A stretch of DNA of 64,000 bases from Aurifilum marmelostoma (GCA_027559495.1 JAMXSV010000003.1:1426001-1490000), one strand, 5' to 3'. Numbered from the stretch's first letter, positions 22,673-35,123 are shown. Notes: generated by a model not told the origin, from the letters alone. A program made the numbers and translations.

Positions 22673-24264
22673 CGTTTTGGAGAACCAGCTGACCAAGGGA
22701 TTACATATAGTAAGCGTGTTCACGAGTCGTGCTAGTGTGCCTGGAAGACCCACATGTCTTGTCCGCCCCCTTCAGTACAACAGGGTGGTGGTGGGATGAA
22801 AAGGGTCTTGCATTTGAGGAATAGTACTGACGCACGAATTGGCTTGAATCATTGCTTACTATACCCCTAGCCTCGGTTCCTTTTTCTTGAATGCGTTCGT
22901 GCCTGTTCATGTAATTAGCTGTGCATAGTGACGCCGGCTCCTGCACCCGCGGTACCTGCTTAGGGTGTCATCCAGCCCCCTGGGCCATGCCTATGCCTAC
23001 CATAGTACGCACAGAGTGCAAGGTGCCCTAGGCAGTCACACAGGCTTTACCCCGCATGTTGGTCTGGTACCGTATCCTCTGCCACCACCCCCAAGAAGAG
23101 TGTCCACCCTCAGCCGGGCTGGTGGCCAATTAAACCTTGCCGCTAGAACCAGTCCATCAATGGGACGGCGAGAAGGATTAATGCCTTTCCCCACGTCTAG
23201 CCCAGAAGGGAGCCCGAGGGCGAGGCCCCAGTTGTGCGAGGACCCATCAGTTCCGTATGTAGTACAGTGTCAATGTCATAGTTACGAGTGCCCCCCCCCC
23301 CCCAAACTCTCCTTTGGCTGCAGTGTCGCAGTGAGGGCCGAGGCTCCCCGAGACGAGGTGGAGCGTGGCGATCCAGAAACGGTGAGAGACCGCTTCGAGA
23401 GGCTGACCCTGTTGGGCTGAACGGAGGGAACAGCGTGTGCAAAAGTGATGACAGACAGGATAGTCCAGACACGATACCAGTTATTCCACGTACTGTCCAT
23501 CTCACTGCGAACACAGTCTGGATGGAGAGGAATTCCAAATGGGCGATGCTAGTAGGAGTGACTGTGCTTTCCGCTTCCAGTCAGTCATGCCGTCACGGCA
23601 GCCAAGGCTTAGGGGCATAGAAAGTCAATCCTGTGGGGTTGTTCCTTGCTTGCCCGGGTACGAGAACGAGCCTCCCCAGACACCATCGTGACCCTTCCAA
23701 TTAGCTTATGACCGCGGTCTGCTATTCTTTCTTTTTTTCTCCCTCTCCCTCTTCCCCTCCCAGCCCAGGGCGCTCGCTTGCTTTTAACTTTCTGCCTGCC
23801 GTCCTTCTCTGCATCATTCTTCTCTTAACCTCTCCCTCATATTGCTGCGCCCCTCTTTTGAAGCCCACCACACAAAAGCAAATCTGTCAATCTCCCCCAG
23901 AAACCCATCTAGATCACAGTAAAATCCCCGGGTCTTCGGAGGACCCACAGCACGTTGCGTTTCTGTCGCACAACCCCAATTCCAAGGTTGGGTTCTCCCC
24001 GCAGCGACAGGAGGAAGGGTGACAGGGAGCACGCAGCCGCCAGGACGAGAGAGCAAGCGAGAGGCAACAGACACAGCCACTCTCACTCCTCGTCCCAGCA
24101 ATGTGCTGTCGTTGTTGAACCCGTTCTTTTGTTTTTGTGTGGGAGTACAGGAAGTCCTTCAAAGCTGGGAAATAAAAGAGAACAAGAAGGTCGATTCAGG
24201 ACCGAGAGAACAGACGCTCTGGAAGGTATTATCGATTAGGTTCTGCCGGCGGGTTCCAGGAAGG
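22673..24264. other. Intergenic, leader of the following regulator
   Basis: About 1.6 kb with no convincing gene. A C-run at 23,290-23,303 and pyrimidine-rich stretches near 23,725-23,835 look like promoter/leader sequence of the gene starting at 24,265. The frame of that gene stays open upstream to an ATG at 24,019, but the sequence there has no protein-like features. Confidence 0.5.
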
Positions 24265-26804
24265 ATGCTGCTCTACACCAAGGTTGCGCCCCCCAAAGTC
24301 CCCAAGAGACGGTCGAGAGCAGGTATGTCGTCCCCATCATCAAACGCGTCACCCGCGCCAACCGACTGTGCTACCTCCTGTCTGCTGCACTTCTGTTGTA
24401 TCGCGTTTGTGTGAGATCTACACCAGAGCTGACGACGAGATCGTGGTTCCTGCAGGCTGCACATCTTGGTAGGTATCCTGTCCCCATTCCAGTCCATCCC
24501 GAATGACTTGTTCCCATCTCGCTCTCTTTCTGTTGCGCAATGTTACTCTCGCTAACATCGGTCCCATAAACCACACAGCAAAGAAAAGGTTGGTTAATTT
24601 GCCCCCCGCCCTTCCCCCCTCTGACTCGACACCGCGGCAAACTGCACGATATCCTTCTTTTTTCTTTTTCCTTCTCTCATTTTCTCCCTCTCATTCTTTG
24701 TTCTTTTTTTCTTTCGGAACCTGAAATCTCGTTCTCACACGTGTCATCCTGCAGAAGAAGAAATGCGACGAGGTCAGGCCAACCTGCTCCCGGTGTGCCG
24801 AGCGCGGCCTAGACTGCTGCTATGAGGCTGTCAGACCACGCCAGCGGAGGAAGAGGGATTCGGTGGCCTCTTTCACAACCTCCTCTAGAATCACGACTCC
24901 GTTCGACAGGAGGCCATCCCTGGCATCCACTCGCCGGTGGTCCGTCGGAAGCGCTGGCAGCAGTCAACACAGCTGGTTCCTCCAGCAGCATGGCGACGCC
25001 GAGCCCGACTTGCCTCTGGTCAGCCCGCTTGGCGGCGCCTTTGACCCTATGTCACTGACCCGTTTTCTGGACCTGGGCTGCTCTCCTGCGACCTCGTCGG
25101 CCCGCGAGGCAGCTATCGAGCTTGATGATGATGATGACGACGGCAACGACAACAGCAATATTGACAACACCGAGGAGCACTCCTTTGGAGATGCCTCGGC
25201 CACTACGCCCAGCAAAGCAGTCACGCACATCTCTAGACCTCCAGACCTGGCCATGATCGCACCGTGTCCCGTAGCCTCGCCCCTGCTAGACTTCCGCATG
25301 CCTGCCTTTTCGGAATTTTCAGAGCGCAAGAACCGTCGAGCGCTTGTCGCCCACTTCTGCAACCAGCTCAGCCACCTCATCGTCTTCAGGGAGGAGACGG
25401 GTAACCCGTTCCAGGAGCTCGTACTGCCCCTGACAGCTGAGCAGTCCCCCGTCATGAATGCCATCTACGCCCTGTCCAGCGCACACCTCGAGTATAGGGG
25501 GGTGAGGAACCAGGAGCAGTCCCTCCACTTCCACAACGAGGCCATCCAGGGGCTGGCGACCATGATCAACCATGGTACGAAGACGCCCAGCAAGAGGAAT
25601 GAGCTCCTCGCGGCCATCATGCTCTTGGTGTACTACGAAGTGGTATGTCATCCATCTGTCCATGTATCCGTGCATCTAGACTGGCACTGTGCGTTGCTGA
25701 CTTTTCCGGGCAGCTTGTGCAGAGGGGCCGCTCAAATCTTGTGGATGGCCATCTGAAGGGTGCAATGACGATCATGAACTCGTACCCGGCGGCGAACGAC
25801 GCCACGGGGTTGTTTCTGGAAAGGGTATGTGCTGCATCTCTCTATATATATGGCTGATTTCTGTTCGACTCCAAGCAAATAGACCCCTGTGGGGGGACAT
25901 CACGCTGATGTGGCTGTAGGCTTTCCGGTTCTACGACGTGATTGCAGCCTTGTCATTCGGTACGGCGCCGTTATCGCAGGCCCCAGGGAGAAGCTGCCTG
26001 CCTCCGCTGCCGCCCACCGGACTCTCGCCGGGCAGGTCCCCGCTGAGCTCGGTCGACACCCTGCTCGGCATGTCGACCTCGCTCTGGCCCATCATCCACC
26101 GGCTGTCCAAGCTCTCCTCTGACAAGAGGGACCTGGAGGCGGCGTGCAGGAACAAGCAGCCCTCGTCCATGATTGCGGTCCTCAAGACGGAATTCGAGAC
26201 CAACTCACGTGCCATCGAGAGGGAGCTGGAGACATGGCAGCCCACGCTACCACCAGGTTTCAGCCCGGACGACCCGCCGTCGCCCGAGACCGAAGAGAAG
26301 AGGCACGATACAGAGACGGCCGAGAGGTCTCGCCTGCACTCCATCTTCAACAATGCCATGGCCTACCGCCACAGCTGCTTTGTCTATCTCTACCACAACA
26401 TCTATGGCTACCACCGCACGCATCCTTCGGTGCAGAGCCACGGCCACATCTCCCTCTGGCACTGCCTGCAGACATGCTCACACGCGGGGCCGATGGGCGC
26501 GCTGCTGTGGCCGCTCTTTGTGGCCTCGTGCGAGGCCGTGACGGAACAGGACCGGAAGCTGGCGACCGACTCGTTCAAGCTGGTGGAGAAGAGGCAAGGG
26601 ATGATCAACATCAAGTGGGCGTGGGATATCGTGCAGGAGGTTTGGCGCCTGGCGGACCTGATGGATGAAAAAGATGGCGCTGGTGGTGGTGGTGGTAGCG
26701 GTGTGCTGGTGGAGGACGTGGCTGGTCTTTCAGGGTATGGCTCGGCGCCAGATCTCTGGAGGCAGGTCAGCAAGCAGATGGGCATCAGCATTGTATTTGG
26801 ATAA
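24265..26804 (+). CDS. Zn2Cys6 transcription factor with Fungal_trans_2 domain
   Basis: Six exons: 24265-24322, 24456-24468, 24579-24588, 24755-25642, 25714-25824, 25920-26804; 1,965 nt, 654 residues. The DNA-binding zinc cluster has cysteines at 21, 24, 31, 38, 41 and 48 (RRSRAGCTSC, then CDEVRPTC, CAERGLDC), spaced CX2CX6CX6CX2CX6C. The first half of the cluster is built from two tiny exons of 13 and 10 nt; only their inclusion gives the six-residue second spacing. The rest matches the PF11951 (Fungal_trans_2) type: FSERKNRRALVAHFCNQLS, then LVYYEVLVQRGRSNLVDGHL and FLERAFRFYDVIAALSFG across exon joins, like ARCA/acr-2-type regulators. A poly-Asp/Asn stretch lies before the domain. Nuclear regulator; target unknown. 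No metabolic partner adjoins it. Confidence 0.88.
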
Positions 26805-28984
26805 GAAGGTGTTTCTGTTTCTGAACATAAAGAAAAGAGAGAGCCGTGTAGATATTATCTTTGATGTTGCAATTGTATTATTACTGGATATACGGCCCTG
26901 TTATATTGGTTGGGTGGTAGGAAAAAGGTGTACGCGATCTATGTGGCTGGGCTGTCTTGGACTAGAGAACAAGCCGTCGTCAATCGCTCCTTTCCTCCAC
27001 TCCTTCCACCCTCCACCTATAGTCAACAAATAGGTCAACTGCAGGCCCGATCAGACCGGAAACTCGGGCCCCTCTTCTACAGCCCTATTATTGATACTAC
27101 AAAATACTATAGCCCGGGGGGTAAACTGACGGAAGCACCCGAGAATGTGGGGGAAGAGAGGTCCGGGGAGGGCTGGGGGCCCTTGTAAGGTTGCAAGGCC
27201 GTTGCCAGAAGCCCGCCCGCCGTTGCACTGTTGCGAGGTTCTGGGGGGGCTCACCCACTAATTCTGGCAGTCTCGGTCCCTGCAATCCACCACCTCGTCG
27301 TCCCCCCCCTCCTCTACCGACTCACTGCTGATTCCCCTTCCATGCGCCCTCTCTCGTGCATGAGCGAAAGCACTTGTCTTTTTCAGGGATTCTGATTCCA
27401 GGGCGTGCCTCATGCTTCTTCCATGTGGGTTCGAAAATACTACTGTACGTACTTGGTAGTGTAAAGACTCGCCGTTAAGACTTCCTAACCCAGATGCTTC
27501 CATAGGAGAATGCTTCCATAGGAGAATGCCGCCGCCGATGATGCCTACGGGGAGCGGCACTTGATCCAGGCTGGCGTGGGATCGATAGAAGCAGCAGGCG
27601 GCCAGCCGGGGACGGGCCCCTTCCGTTTTGGGGGCCCCACATACAGAGAAAGAGCCGAAGACACGCACACACAGACAGGGCAAGCACGAAGCACGCCTCG
27701 CGAACTTTACCATATTCAGGTCAGTACGACCAAAACACAATATTACCCTTGATTACTCTTATTTTTCCTTCTCTCCATCCCCCCCTTGTCCTGCATCCTG
27801 TGGTGTGTATGCGTGCGCGCGCGCGTGGTTGTGGCTCAATAGTCCTGCTCTGCTATTCATTTTCCTCCCCTCTTGGTGGTTTGTGATCCTGCAGCGCACC
27901 ATTGAGCCATTTTCGCCCTTTATTTCCAACTGCGACGTGCACAGCATAATGGCGTATTGCTTGATTGGATGGGCACAACGCTGACCCAAGCACGAGCCCA
28001 GCCAGCCAGGCCGCTGTTGTCGCGACCCCAGACTGGATGCGCCATTTCGTCACTTGTCTGCATATGCAGTAGATCAATATGTGGTCCATCGGACACGGCG
28101 ACCGTTAGCACGCTATCCAGCTCCAGCTCCTCTCCCCCTCTCTGTTTTATTTTTTTCCCCCCTTCTTATTATCTTACGCTCTCCCTCCCTACCCCCTTGA
28201 CTGGAAACCGGAACCCTACTCTCGCCACTCTAAAGGGTCATAGTACAGGCCAAATAACATTTACCTTGCTCCAACTCTAGTGTCCTGCAATGCAGTACAA
28301 TATGGTAAAGATGACACCCAGGTTTCACCTCGTTCACAATCCGCTTTGACAGCTTTTGCTGTCAAACGGTGCGTCGCTGACAAGATCATCTATAATAACA
28401 ACGACAACAATCGACATCAAGTTCATCTCGAGACTCCAAGACTCGAGAGTGAGCCCTCTCTTCTACGGGAGAGGGAGATTACCCGACCAGACAAAGAAGA
28501 AACAGAACGAAATCCTCCCGCCTTGCCTCCCCTTCCCCTGGTCCATTATTATCCAGTCCGGCAGACGCTCACAGCTCTTTCCGACGTCGATCTCCCAACA
28601 GAGGAACGTGTTCCCCCGCACCCAGAGTCCAATCCCTCCGCGCTACGATTACATCTGCCGACGGGCCAAGCTGAGAGGGCCACGCACTACCTGCACGCTC
28701 TCTCACTTGTCTCTTTCGCTCCGCTGCTGCGGACTGCGCCGCCTCCTCTGCAGTGGCAATCCCCGAGCACCATCATCATCTGGGGTGTCAGTCAGAGAGC
28801 CTTGTTTCTCCAACCTGATTTCTCCTTCTCTTTCTCTCCACCTCTTGCAGACGCTCTCTTGGAATTCAGGGTTCGCGCTCGCCTTGCTGCCCTTCCCTTT
28901 TTCGGACCTCGTCACGACCCACCACGAATTTCCTCCTGCTGCTGCCGCCCCCCTCGATGTGAGCACCTCTCTGGGCCACGCGTG
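26805..28984. other. Intergenic, promoter and long leader of next regulator
   Basis: About 2.2 kb without a convincing gene. It holds a 16-bp tandem duplication at 27,494-27,525 (ATGCTTCCATAGGAGA twice), a GC-alternating tract near 27,814, and a pyrimidine-rich leader. The frame of the downstream gene remains open from 28,280. Confidence 0.5.
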
Positions 28985-31900
28985 ATGGCGACTCTATCCG
29001 GTGGCGCCCTGCCACCTCCAAAACAGATTCGCTTTGTGAACAACCAGGGCCAGCCGCCATCCAAGAGGCGTCGGGTCAATGCTGCGTCAGTCCCACACCC
29101 ACACACCTCCGCTTCCTTCTCCGTCACATCTAACTACAGCGGGGTGTCGCGTCATCCCGCCCGTGCGTATCGCTCGGCGCCGGCTGTGGGACGGACCGTG
29201 TGCTCTCCCAAGTCGCACGCGGGGTGCTACAGCCAGCTGCTGTCCGCCCATACGGTGCATTCACAACTACAGAGAGGACCATGCTGACCCGTGTGCCTAT
29301 TGACACAGCTGTCTTACTTGTCGGAAGCGCAAGACGAGGTGCGACGGGGAGAAGCCGATCTGCTCGGCCTGCGAAAAGAACGGGCACCAGTGCCTCGGGT
29401 ATCCTGACCAGCCCGAGAAGGGCACCAAGCTGGAGTCGACGACCAATAATTCTGGGAAGCCCGCGCCGGAAAAAGTAAAACATGAAGCTGCAGTCGAGTC
29501 GGATGATGACCCGCAGGACGACATGGTCAAGACCGAGGAGAACCCCCAGCAGAGGACACAGGATGGAGGTCGCAAGCCGGGTACATCGGGTCTGCAGCAG
29601 AGTGACGCCGTGTCGACGTCGAGCGGGCCGACGCCGCGGTCGAAAAAGGACAGTCACGAGTGGGAATTAGAGTCCTCGGCATCCCAGACGCCTGGAAGGT
29701 CTGCTGCAAAGAGGCTTCCAAGTCACAGGACAGTCTCGTTCTCGGAAGACGGCCGGAGCTCCAACAACCGCTCGCCTGTTCCAAGTCGCCACGATTCGCA
29801 CAGGGTGCCCTATTTCCGCTACTTTGGACCCACTGCCATCGTGCCTGGGCTCAAGCAGATGGTCGTGAATGTAGGTCCCTACAGTCGACGGCGCAGCAGC
29901 CGGGGGTCGACGTCTGCCACATCGCCTCTCTCGCTGTTCAGCCACCGCAGTGCGCCCTCGCATGCCGACACTGTTCTCGAACCCCTGGACGACCTCCCAG
30001 TCTACGACCCCAATGACCATGCGCCGGTTCCCCCGCTCATCACCGGTCTGGTCGAGATCTTTTTTCTGCACTTGGGCTGCATTCATCCCTTCCTGCGCGG
30101 TGAGAAGATCATGCGCCTAGTCAGGGAGAAGAAAGTCGAGTCGATCCTCGTCGATGCCATGTGCGCCCTGGCCGCCCGGTTTGCCAACTTCGATAAGCTG
30201 CCCGGTGCTGCGGAGGGTTCGCGGGCCGAGTATGGCCAGGTCTTTGCCCAGAGGGCCAAGGCTGCAACGGTGGATACCTTCCCCTGTCCCACGGTCGGTG
30301 CCGTGCAGGCCTACCTACTGCTGGCGTACGAGGGTTTCGGGGCCAACCAGGACAGCGCTCTGTGGATGTATCTCGGTCTGGCGATCCGCATGGCCTTTGA
30401 CATGGGCTTGCAGAAGAACGAGGGGGGTGCAGTACCAAGGAGACAAGGACCCTTGGTACACCGGGTCCTGGAACCGTCTCAGCAATGATGAAGAGGATGA
30501 GGGCTCACCAGTGGCCGAAGACGAAAAGCTGAGCCCCAAGGAGCAGCAGGAGATCGTGCAGGAGCGCATCGACACGGCTTGGGCCGTCTATATTCTAGAC
30601 CGTGTCATCTCTACCGGCACAGGTCGCACCGTCACTGTGAGAGACGACGAATTCGAACTTGCCATACCAGAACCGGTGGTCGACCCGTCCACAGGCCTTC
30701 CAGCACCGTATCCTGTGTTCGCCCACATCATTCAGCTGTACGGCCGCGTGTCGGACGTTCTCAACAAGCTCAGGAAGGTGTCTGATCTGACCGAGGAGAA
30801 GCTCGCCATGCTTGCAAAAATCGAGCGTGACCTCATCGGCGTGTATGAGAAGCAGGACCCACGGCTGCAGTTCAATCCGCTGCATTTCAGCAACTATGCC
30901 AAGAATGGACAGGGGACGCTCTTCATCCTCCTCCACGTCTGGTTCCACGCCTGTATCATCATCCTTCACCAGCCACTGCTCACGCCCTTTGGCAGTCGGG
31001 ACCACCAGCTCACGACCGGGAGCCGTGAGCTGGCCATGTCCAGCGCCAAGTCCATCGCCGACATGCTCGCCCTCGCCGAGGTCATCGATCCCAACAGCTA
31101 CAGGACCAGCCCTTTTACGTCGCAACCCATGTACATCGCCGCCTGCGCCTTCCTGACGGAGCTGGCGGCACAATCCTCGCTCCCTGTCTCAAGAGCCACG
31201 TCACCGGCCCCTGGTAGGCAGAACGGCAACACCGCCTCACATAATGATGGCGGCAGCCTCAGGATGAGGTCCGCTGCGGAGGGACCGTCCAAACACTCGC
31301 TGCTGGCTGAGAAGTCAAATGAGAATTATCGGCGGTGCTACAAGAGCCTGCAGCAGTTACAGGATCACTGGGGCGGTGTCAAATATATCCTCAACGCCCT
31401 GGATCACCGATCAAAGGGTGTTTGGGACTGTGAGACGTATACCGCCGAAGAGTATGCCAGCACGAAATTGCCGCGCCGGCCTGCCTCGTTGGCTGCTTTC
31501 CCTCGCTCCGACACCCCAGCCTCACCGCCGCCAAATATCGATCTGATGGCTTGGTCGCTGACGGGGACAACCAACACGTCCAACTCCACGCTCGTCCGGC
31601 TATATCAAAACGTCAACAAGAACGGCGGTCCGACCCAGCTCCCGCAGTTCCCGCCCCCACAGCCTCCTGCTCCCCCGGCGTCGGCGCCGACCCCTCCTGG
31701 TAACTGGAGGTTTGATCCCGTCCGCCAGAGCCTTCCCGAAAGCACGGCCCCCCCTCCCGCCTGCGATCCCACAGCCCGTCGTCTCTGCCATGCGATACTC
31801 TATGGATCCTTCTCAGGCTACCAGCAGCAGTCGGGGTTCGACCAAATTCGATACTGTGTCTTCAACCGATACAGGCCCTGGCACGCCGGGAAACGAGGAC

Positions 31901-32338
31901 CGGCTCCAGGTCCTCTCGGGTCTCGCAAGTGGCAACCCGGTCCTGCCCTCGATCCATCAGCAGCCCTTCACACCATCGTCCAGCTACGAGCCTTCGGTAC
32001 TCCAAGGGGCATCACCGTCCAGCTCTCTCACCGATCCCAACACATCATCACACCACCACCACCGAGCGAGCGCAGGTCACAACAACGTCGCCGCCGCGGA
32101 AATGATCAACCCCTACGGTCACGAATTTGCGCAGAACGGCATGGCGTCCGGGTCATTCTCGTACATGAGCGGCAGCGGCTCCATCGCCGACGCCATCATG
32201 GTCGAGCAGGTTGACCTTGGATCGATGCAGCTGCCGACTGACATGTTCGCCCCTTGGGACCTCTTTCCTGGCGCCAACTTTGCTGACGTGTTTAATCCGG
32301 CCAACATGAGCGATGGCGGGGGCCAAGGACAGATGTGA
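28985..32338 (+). CDS. Large Zn2Cys6 / Fungal_trans regulator, two apparent frameshifts
   Basis: Exon 1 is 28985-29085, a 223-bp intron follows, and exon 2 is 29309-32338. The zinc cluster spans the join: cysteines at 35, 38, 45, 52, 55 and 62 (CLTCRKRKTRCDGEKPIC, CEKNGHQC), preceded by a basic KRRR. A Fungal_trans (PF04082) domain follows from about residue 270 (LVEIFFLHLGCIHPFLRGE, then AYLLLAYEGFG and LGLAIRMAFDMGL). The frame breaks twice, each time needing one base less: at a G6 run (30,422-30,427, about residue 405, mid-domain) and at a C7 run (about 31,748-31,754). Removing one base at each gives exactly 1,042 residues and a continuous family-like sequence ending DGGGQGQM. Either sequencing error or a recently broken gene. 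The frame is also open upstream to 28,280; I chose the ATG nearest the cluster. Confidence 0.82.
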
Positions 32339-33082
32339 TACTCTGAGTGGATTTGTTGCCTTTCCTGTTGAGCAGGAGGGGGGTGGACGCTCTTGGGGGA
32401 CAAGAACAAGCTGGCTGGCTTGCATGACTGGGCGTTTTCTTATTCTTATTCCTTCTTTCTTTCCTTTTTTTTTTTTTTTTTCTTTCCTCTCTCTTCTTCT
32501 TTTTCCACGCCTCTCTTTGATGATTGTTAAGACGACATTGATGATGATTGCTACTATTCTATCAGCGCGCATTTATCCGATCTACGAACATGGGGGGGGG
32601 GGGCCTTTGATACCCTTTGGGTTGGACCACAGTGTTTCTCAGACAGTCTTCCCTAAGTTTCATTTCTATTAAACGATACCAATAATTCACCTTTTTGGAG
32701 AACGTCTTGAGAGTAAAAAGGAAAAGACACGGGGAACATAAAAACTCATGGTGGTATGTAGACGGTACCAATGGAAAGAAGTGTGGCCTATGCTGGTTTG
32801 TACTGGAAGGGCCGCCCTGGCCTGGTGTTGAAAATTGGGCGTCCCGACTTCCCAAGGTTGACGCTCAGCAAGTCGCCACCCGCGTGTGTGGATGAATATC
32901 TTGGTATGATGCCACGGCCATGCAGACGCATCATGACTGGCGATCCTCTCAATGCGACGAAAACATAAAGATCAATATAATAAATTGATGGATCTGACCA
33001 AAGCAATTGGTATCAATCTCTTGTTAAAAAACCATGGTGACCCCATTTAATACATGACTATTATTGCCCCTTTCCTTCTCCC
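32339..33082. other. Intergenic between convergent genes
   Basis: About 740 bp of 3' flanking sequence. Contains a T-run at about 32,467-32,480 and a G-run near 32,591. Nothing else seen. Confidence 0.5.
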
Positions 33083-33586
33083 TCATTCCTGCCCAGGCAT
33101 CATGGTCCCCACCTCCCCTGTCGCATTCCGGTTCCCCAGCGCAGAGTGCGCCGGGTGAGGGTTCGTCCCTGGGAAATTATTCCCCGTCTCCGCCGCGGCC
33201 TTTGTCAGACTCGCCTGCTCAGCAGCCCCGACGCCGCCACCACCACCACCAGCGGTGGTGCTATTACCGCCGCCGCCGCCGCCGGCGAAAGCCTCCCGCG
33301 GCAGGTGATTTGGCGGCAGCCCCGTGGCGCCGACGGGCTGACGCGGGTGGTGATGTCCCGAGCGGGGCTGCTTGTGCTCCTGCTGCGCCTGGTGCTCGTG
33401 GTGGTGCTCCCCTGCGGCTGCGGCGGCGGGCTCGGGGCGGTCGGTGCCCGTGACGTTGGGCTCGTCGCCCAGGGCGGCGGTGGTCTCGGGGTTGGCGTGC
33501 AGGTGGCCTTGGGTGCGCTCGGCGGTCACGGTGTTGTCGGCTGTGGTGGTGGTGGAGTGGTGGAGGACCTTTTTGATGGTGTCCAT
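33083..33586 (-). CDS. Small hydrophilic His/Gly-rich protein (hydrophilin-like)
   Basis: Single exon, 167 residues, starting MDTIKKVLHHSTTTT. Very hydrophilic, without membrane segment or signal peptide; rich in Gly, Ala, His, Thr and Asn, with a histidine/glutamine patch (GEHHHEHQAQQEHKQ) and two poly-Gly runs separated by NSTTA. No cysteine. Composition resembles small stress-induced hydrophilins of fungi rather than an enzyme, but no family is recognised. Its upstream region on the minus-strand side holds a cluster of AGGGG motifs at 33,864-33,882, about 280 bp before the start, which is the core of stress-response elements in yeasts; a stress role is inference. The opposite strand is also open, so reality rests on composition and start context. 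Confidence 0.6.
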   Translation of the reverse strand: MDTIKKVLHHSTTTTADNTVTAERTQGHLHANPETTAALGDEPNVTGTDRPEPAAAAAGEHHHEHQAQQEHKQPRSGHHHPRQPVGATGLPPNHLPREAFAGGGGGGNSTTAGGGGGGVGAAEQASLTKAAAETGNNFPGTNPHPAHSALGNRNATGEVGTMMPGQE

Positions 33587-35123
33587 TTTTGTTTTTGTTT
33601 TTGGAAAGAAGGGGGGGGGAAGGGGGGTTGAACTTGTTTGGGCTTCAAGGATTTGGGTGGTGTATTAAGTCAGGAAATATAACTGAGTTTTGGATGTGTT
33701 TCTTTTGAAGAGGAGTGGAGAGAAAGAGAGTGGGAAAATCAAGGTGGTAAGGGGTTGTGGTTTTCTATATTTTCCTGTCTTTCTGCCTTGTTGCCTACTT
33801 ATACTAGATGAGAGGTCACGTCACTTTCTACAGGTATTCTATCAACGGTCATGTCATAATACTAGAGGGGGAGGGGGAGGGGCAAAACCGGACAGGGACC
33901 CAGAGCCTCTGCGAAAAATCTGGGGGAAGTGGGAATCTGTGCTGTTCACACAGAGACTCGGTGGTGGTGGGTGTATGGGGATGCATTGATCTGATAACCA
34001 CCTGCTATGAGTGGCAGGCAGGTGAATTTCATGGGTCTCGGGGTGGTGGTGGTGGTGGTGGTGGTGGAATGACGTCGTTTGGGGGGGTCCTTTGTCTGCT
34101 TTCCCATGTTGTGTGGAGAAGATGGAGAAATGCAGTGTTGCAGTCGGTCATACCCTTCTCGGTCGCCGCCACGGTCACGCCTTTGTGACTCTTACGTAGC
34201 CCTGGGTAAGAGGGCAGTGGTGTAGACGAGGGTGGAGAGTAAATAGGACGAGGGAAGAACATGGAAAAGAAATTTCAGGTGTAGAAAAGAGAAAAGAAGA
34301 TAGAGGAAAATAAGAAAAGCGGGCCTCAGGGCATGGCAGGGTGCCTACACCTGCCAGATAGTCCTTCTTTTCTGCCGCAATATATTAGATGGACTTTCAT
34401 ATCATTTCGTCTGGTGCTTGGACTAGATAGATAAAGAGAGCTTGTAGATACAGGGTTCATTCTGATAAGATAAATCGACGAGAAGACAATGAATGACCAA
34501 GAGACATGCTCTTTTCCCTTCCAGCCAGAGTTTTGACCCTTAACAGGCGGGATGGTTGGCAGGAGCTGGCCGGTACTGTATATGTACGGCTACTGGTGTT
34601 CTTGAAGACAGAACATGAAGGTGCCGCCGGAAAAGCTCAAGGAAAAAAGAAGAAAAAAATCCCCATTTTGAACTGAAGGCCGCCCATGGCTACATTACGC
34701 CAATATTGGGTCCATCCAATAAGCACCGTGCTGTGTCGATACGTTATGATATAATTTACCTGAGAGGAGCAAGACACTAAACTTGCAGGTTTGTATAACA
34801 AAAAGTGTGTTACATCTGCTGATATCATTACATGTCATAGATAGGTATAGTCCCAGAGATCTGGTTAGACAAGTCATTATACTAATTGTGGATGTACTTG
34901 GCTCTTAGGATGCACATGACGACCTCGATCTCACTAAGTCAATTTCAGGCATTCCATGGACTTCGGCAATAGCAGAAACCTAGAGATTCTTTGGACAGGC
35001 TCAGATCTTTAAATTATATGCCACAATCATAGACATATATGAGGCAGTACTTTAATTCGACACCTAGTCTGCGCCGTCTCTGACTATTTTGAACGACAAT
35101 TCATGGCAACAAAATCTCGACAC
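33587..35123. other. Intergenic, promoter of the hydrophilin-like gene
   Basis: About 1.5 kb. Contains the AGGGG cluster (33,864-33,882), a GGT trinucleotide tract at 34,042-34,067, and A/G-rich sequence near 34,260-34,320. No gene seen. Confidence 0.5.
33864..33882 (-). promoter_or_regulatory. Cluster of STRE-like AGGGG motifs
   Basis: Three to four overlapping AGGGG/GGGGA units about 280 bp upstream of the ATG at 33,586. AGGGG (CCCCT) is the stress-response element bound by Msn2/4-type factors in yeasts; whether it acts here is unknown. It may also be a simple G-rich repeat. Confidence 0.35.

Noticed and set aside
22965..23538. Overlapping ORFs of 151 (+) and 113 (-) residues
   Set aside because: Proline/serine-rich translations of a GC-rich spacer on both strands, no domain, no start or intron context.
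28356..28985. 209-residue frame in the leader of the second regulator
   Set aside because: Different frame from the regulator and compositionally a pyrimidine-rich leader.
33146..33631. 161-residue plus-strand frame opposite the hydrophilin-like gene
   Set aside because: Val/Gly-rich shadow of the minus-strand frame; the minus frame has the more protein-like composition and start.
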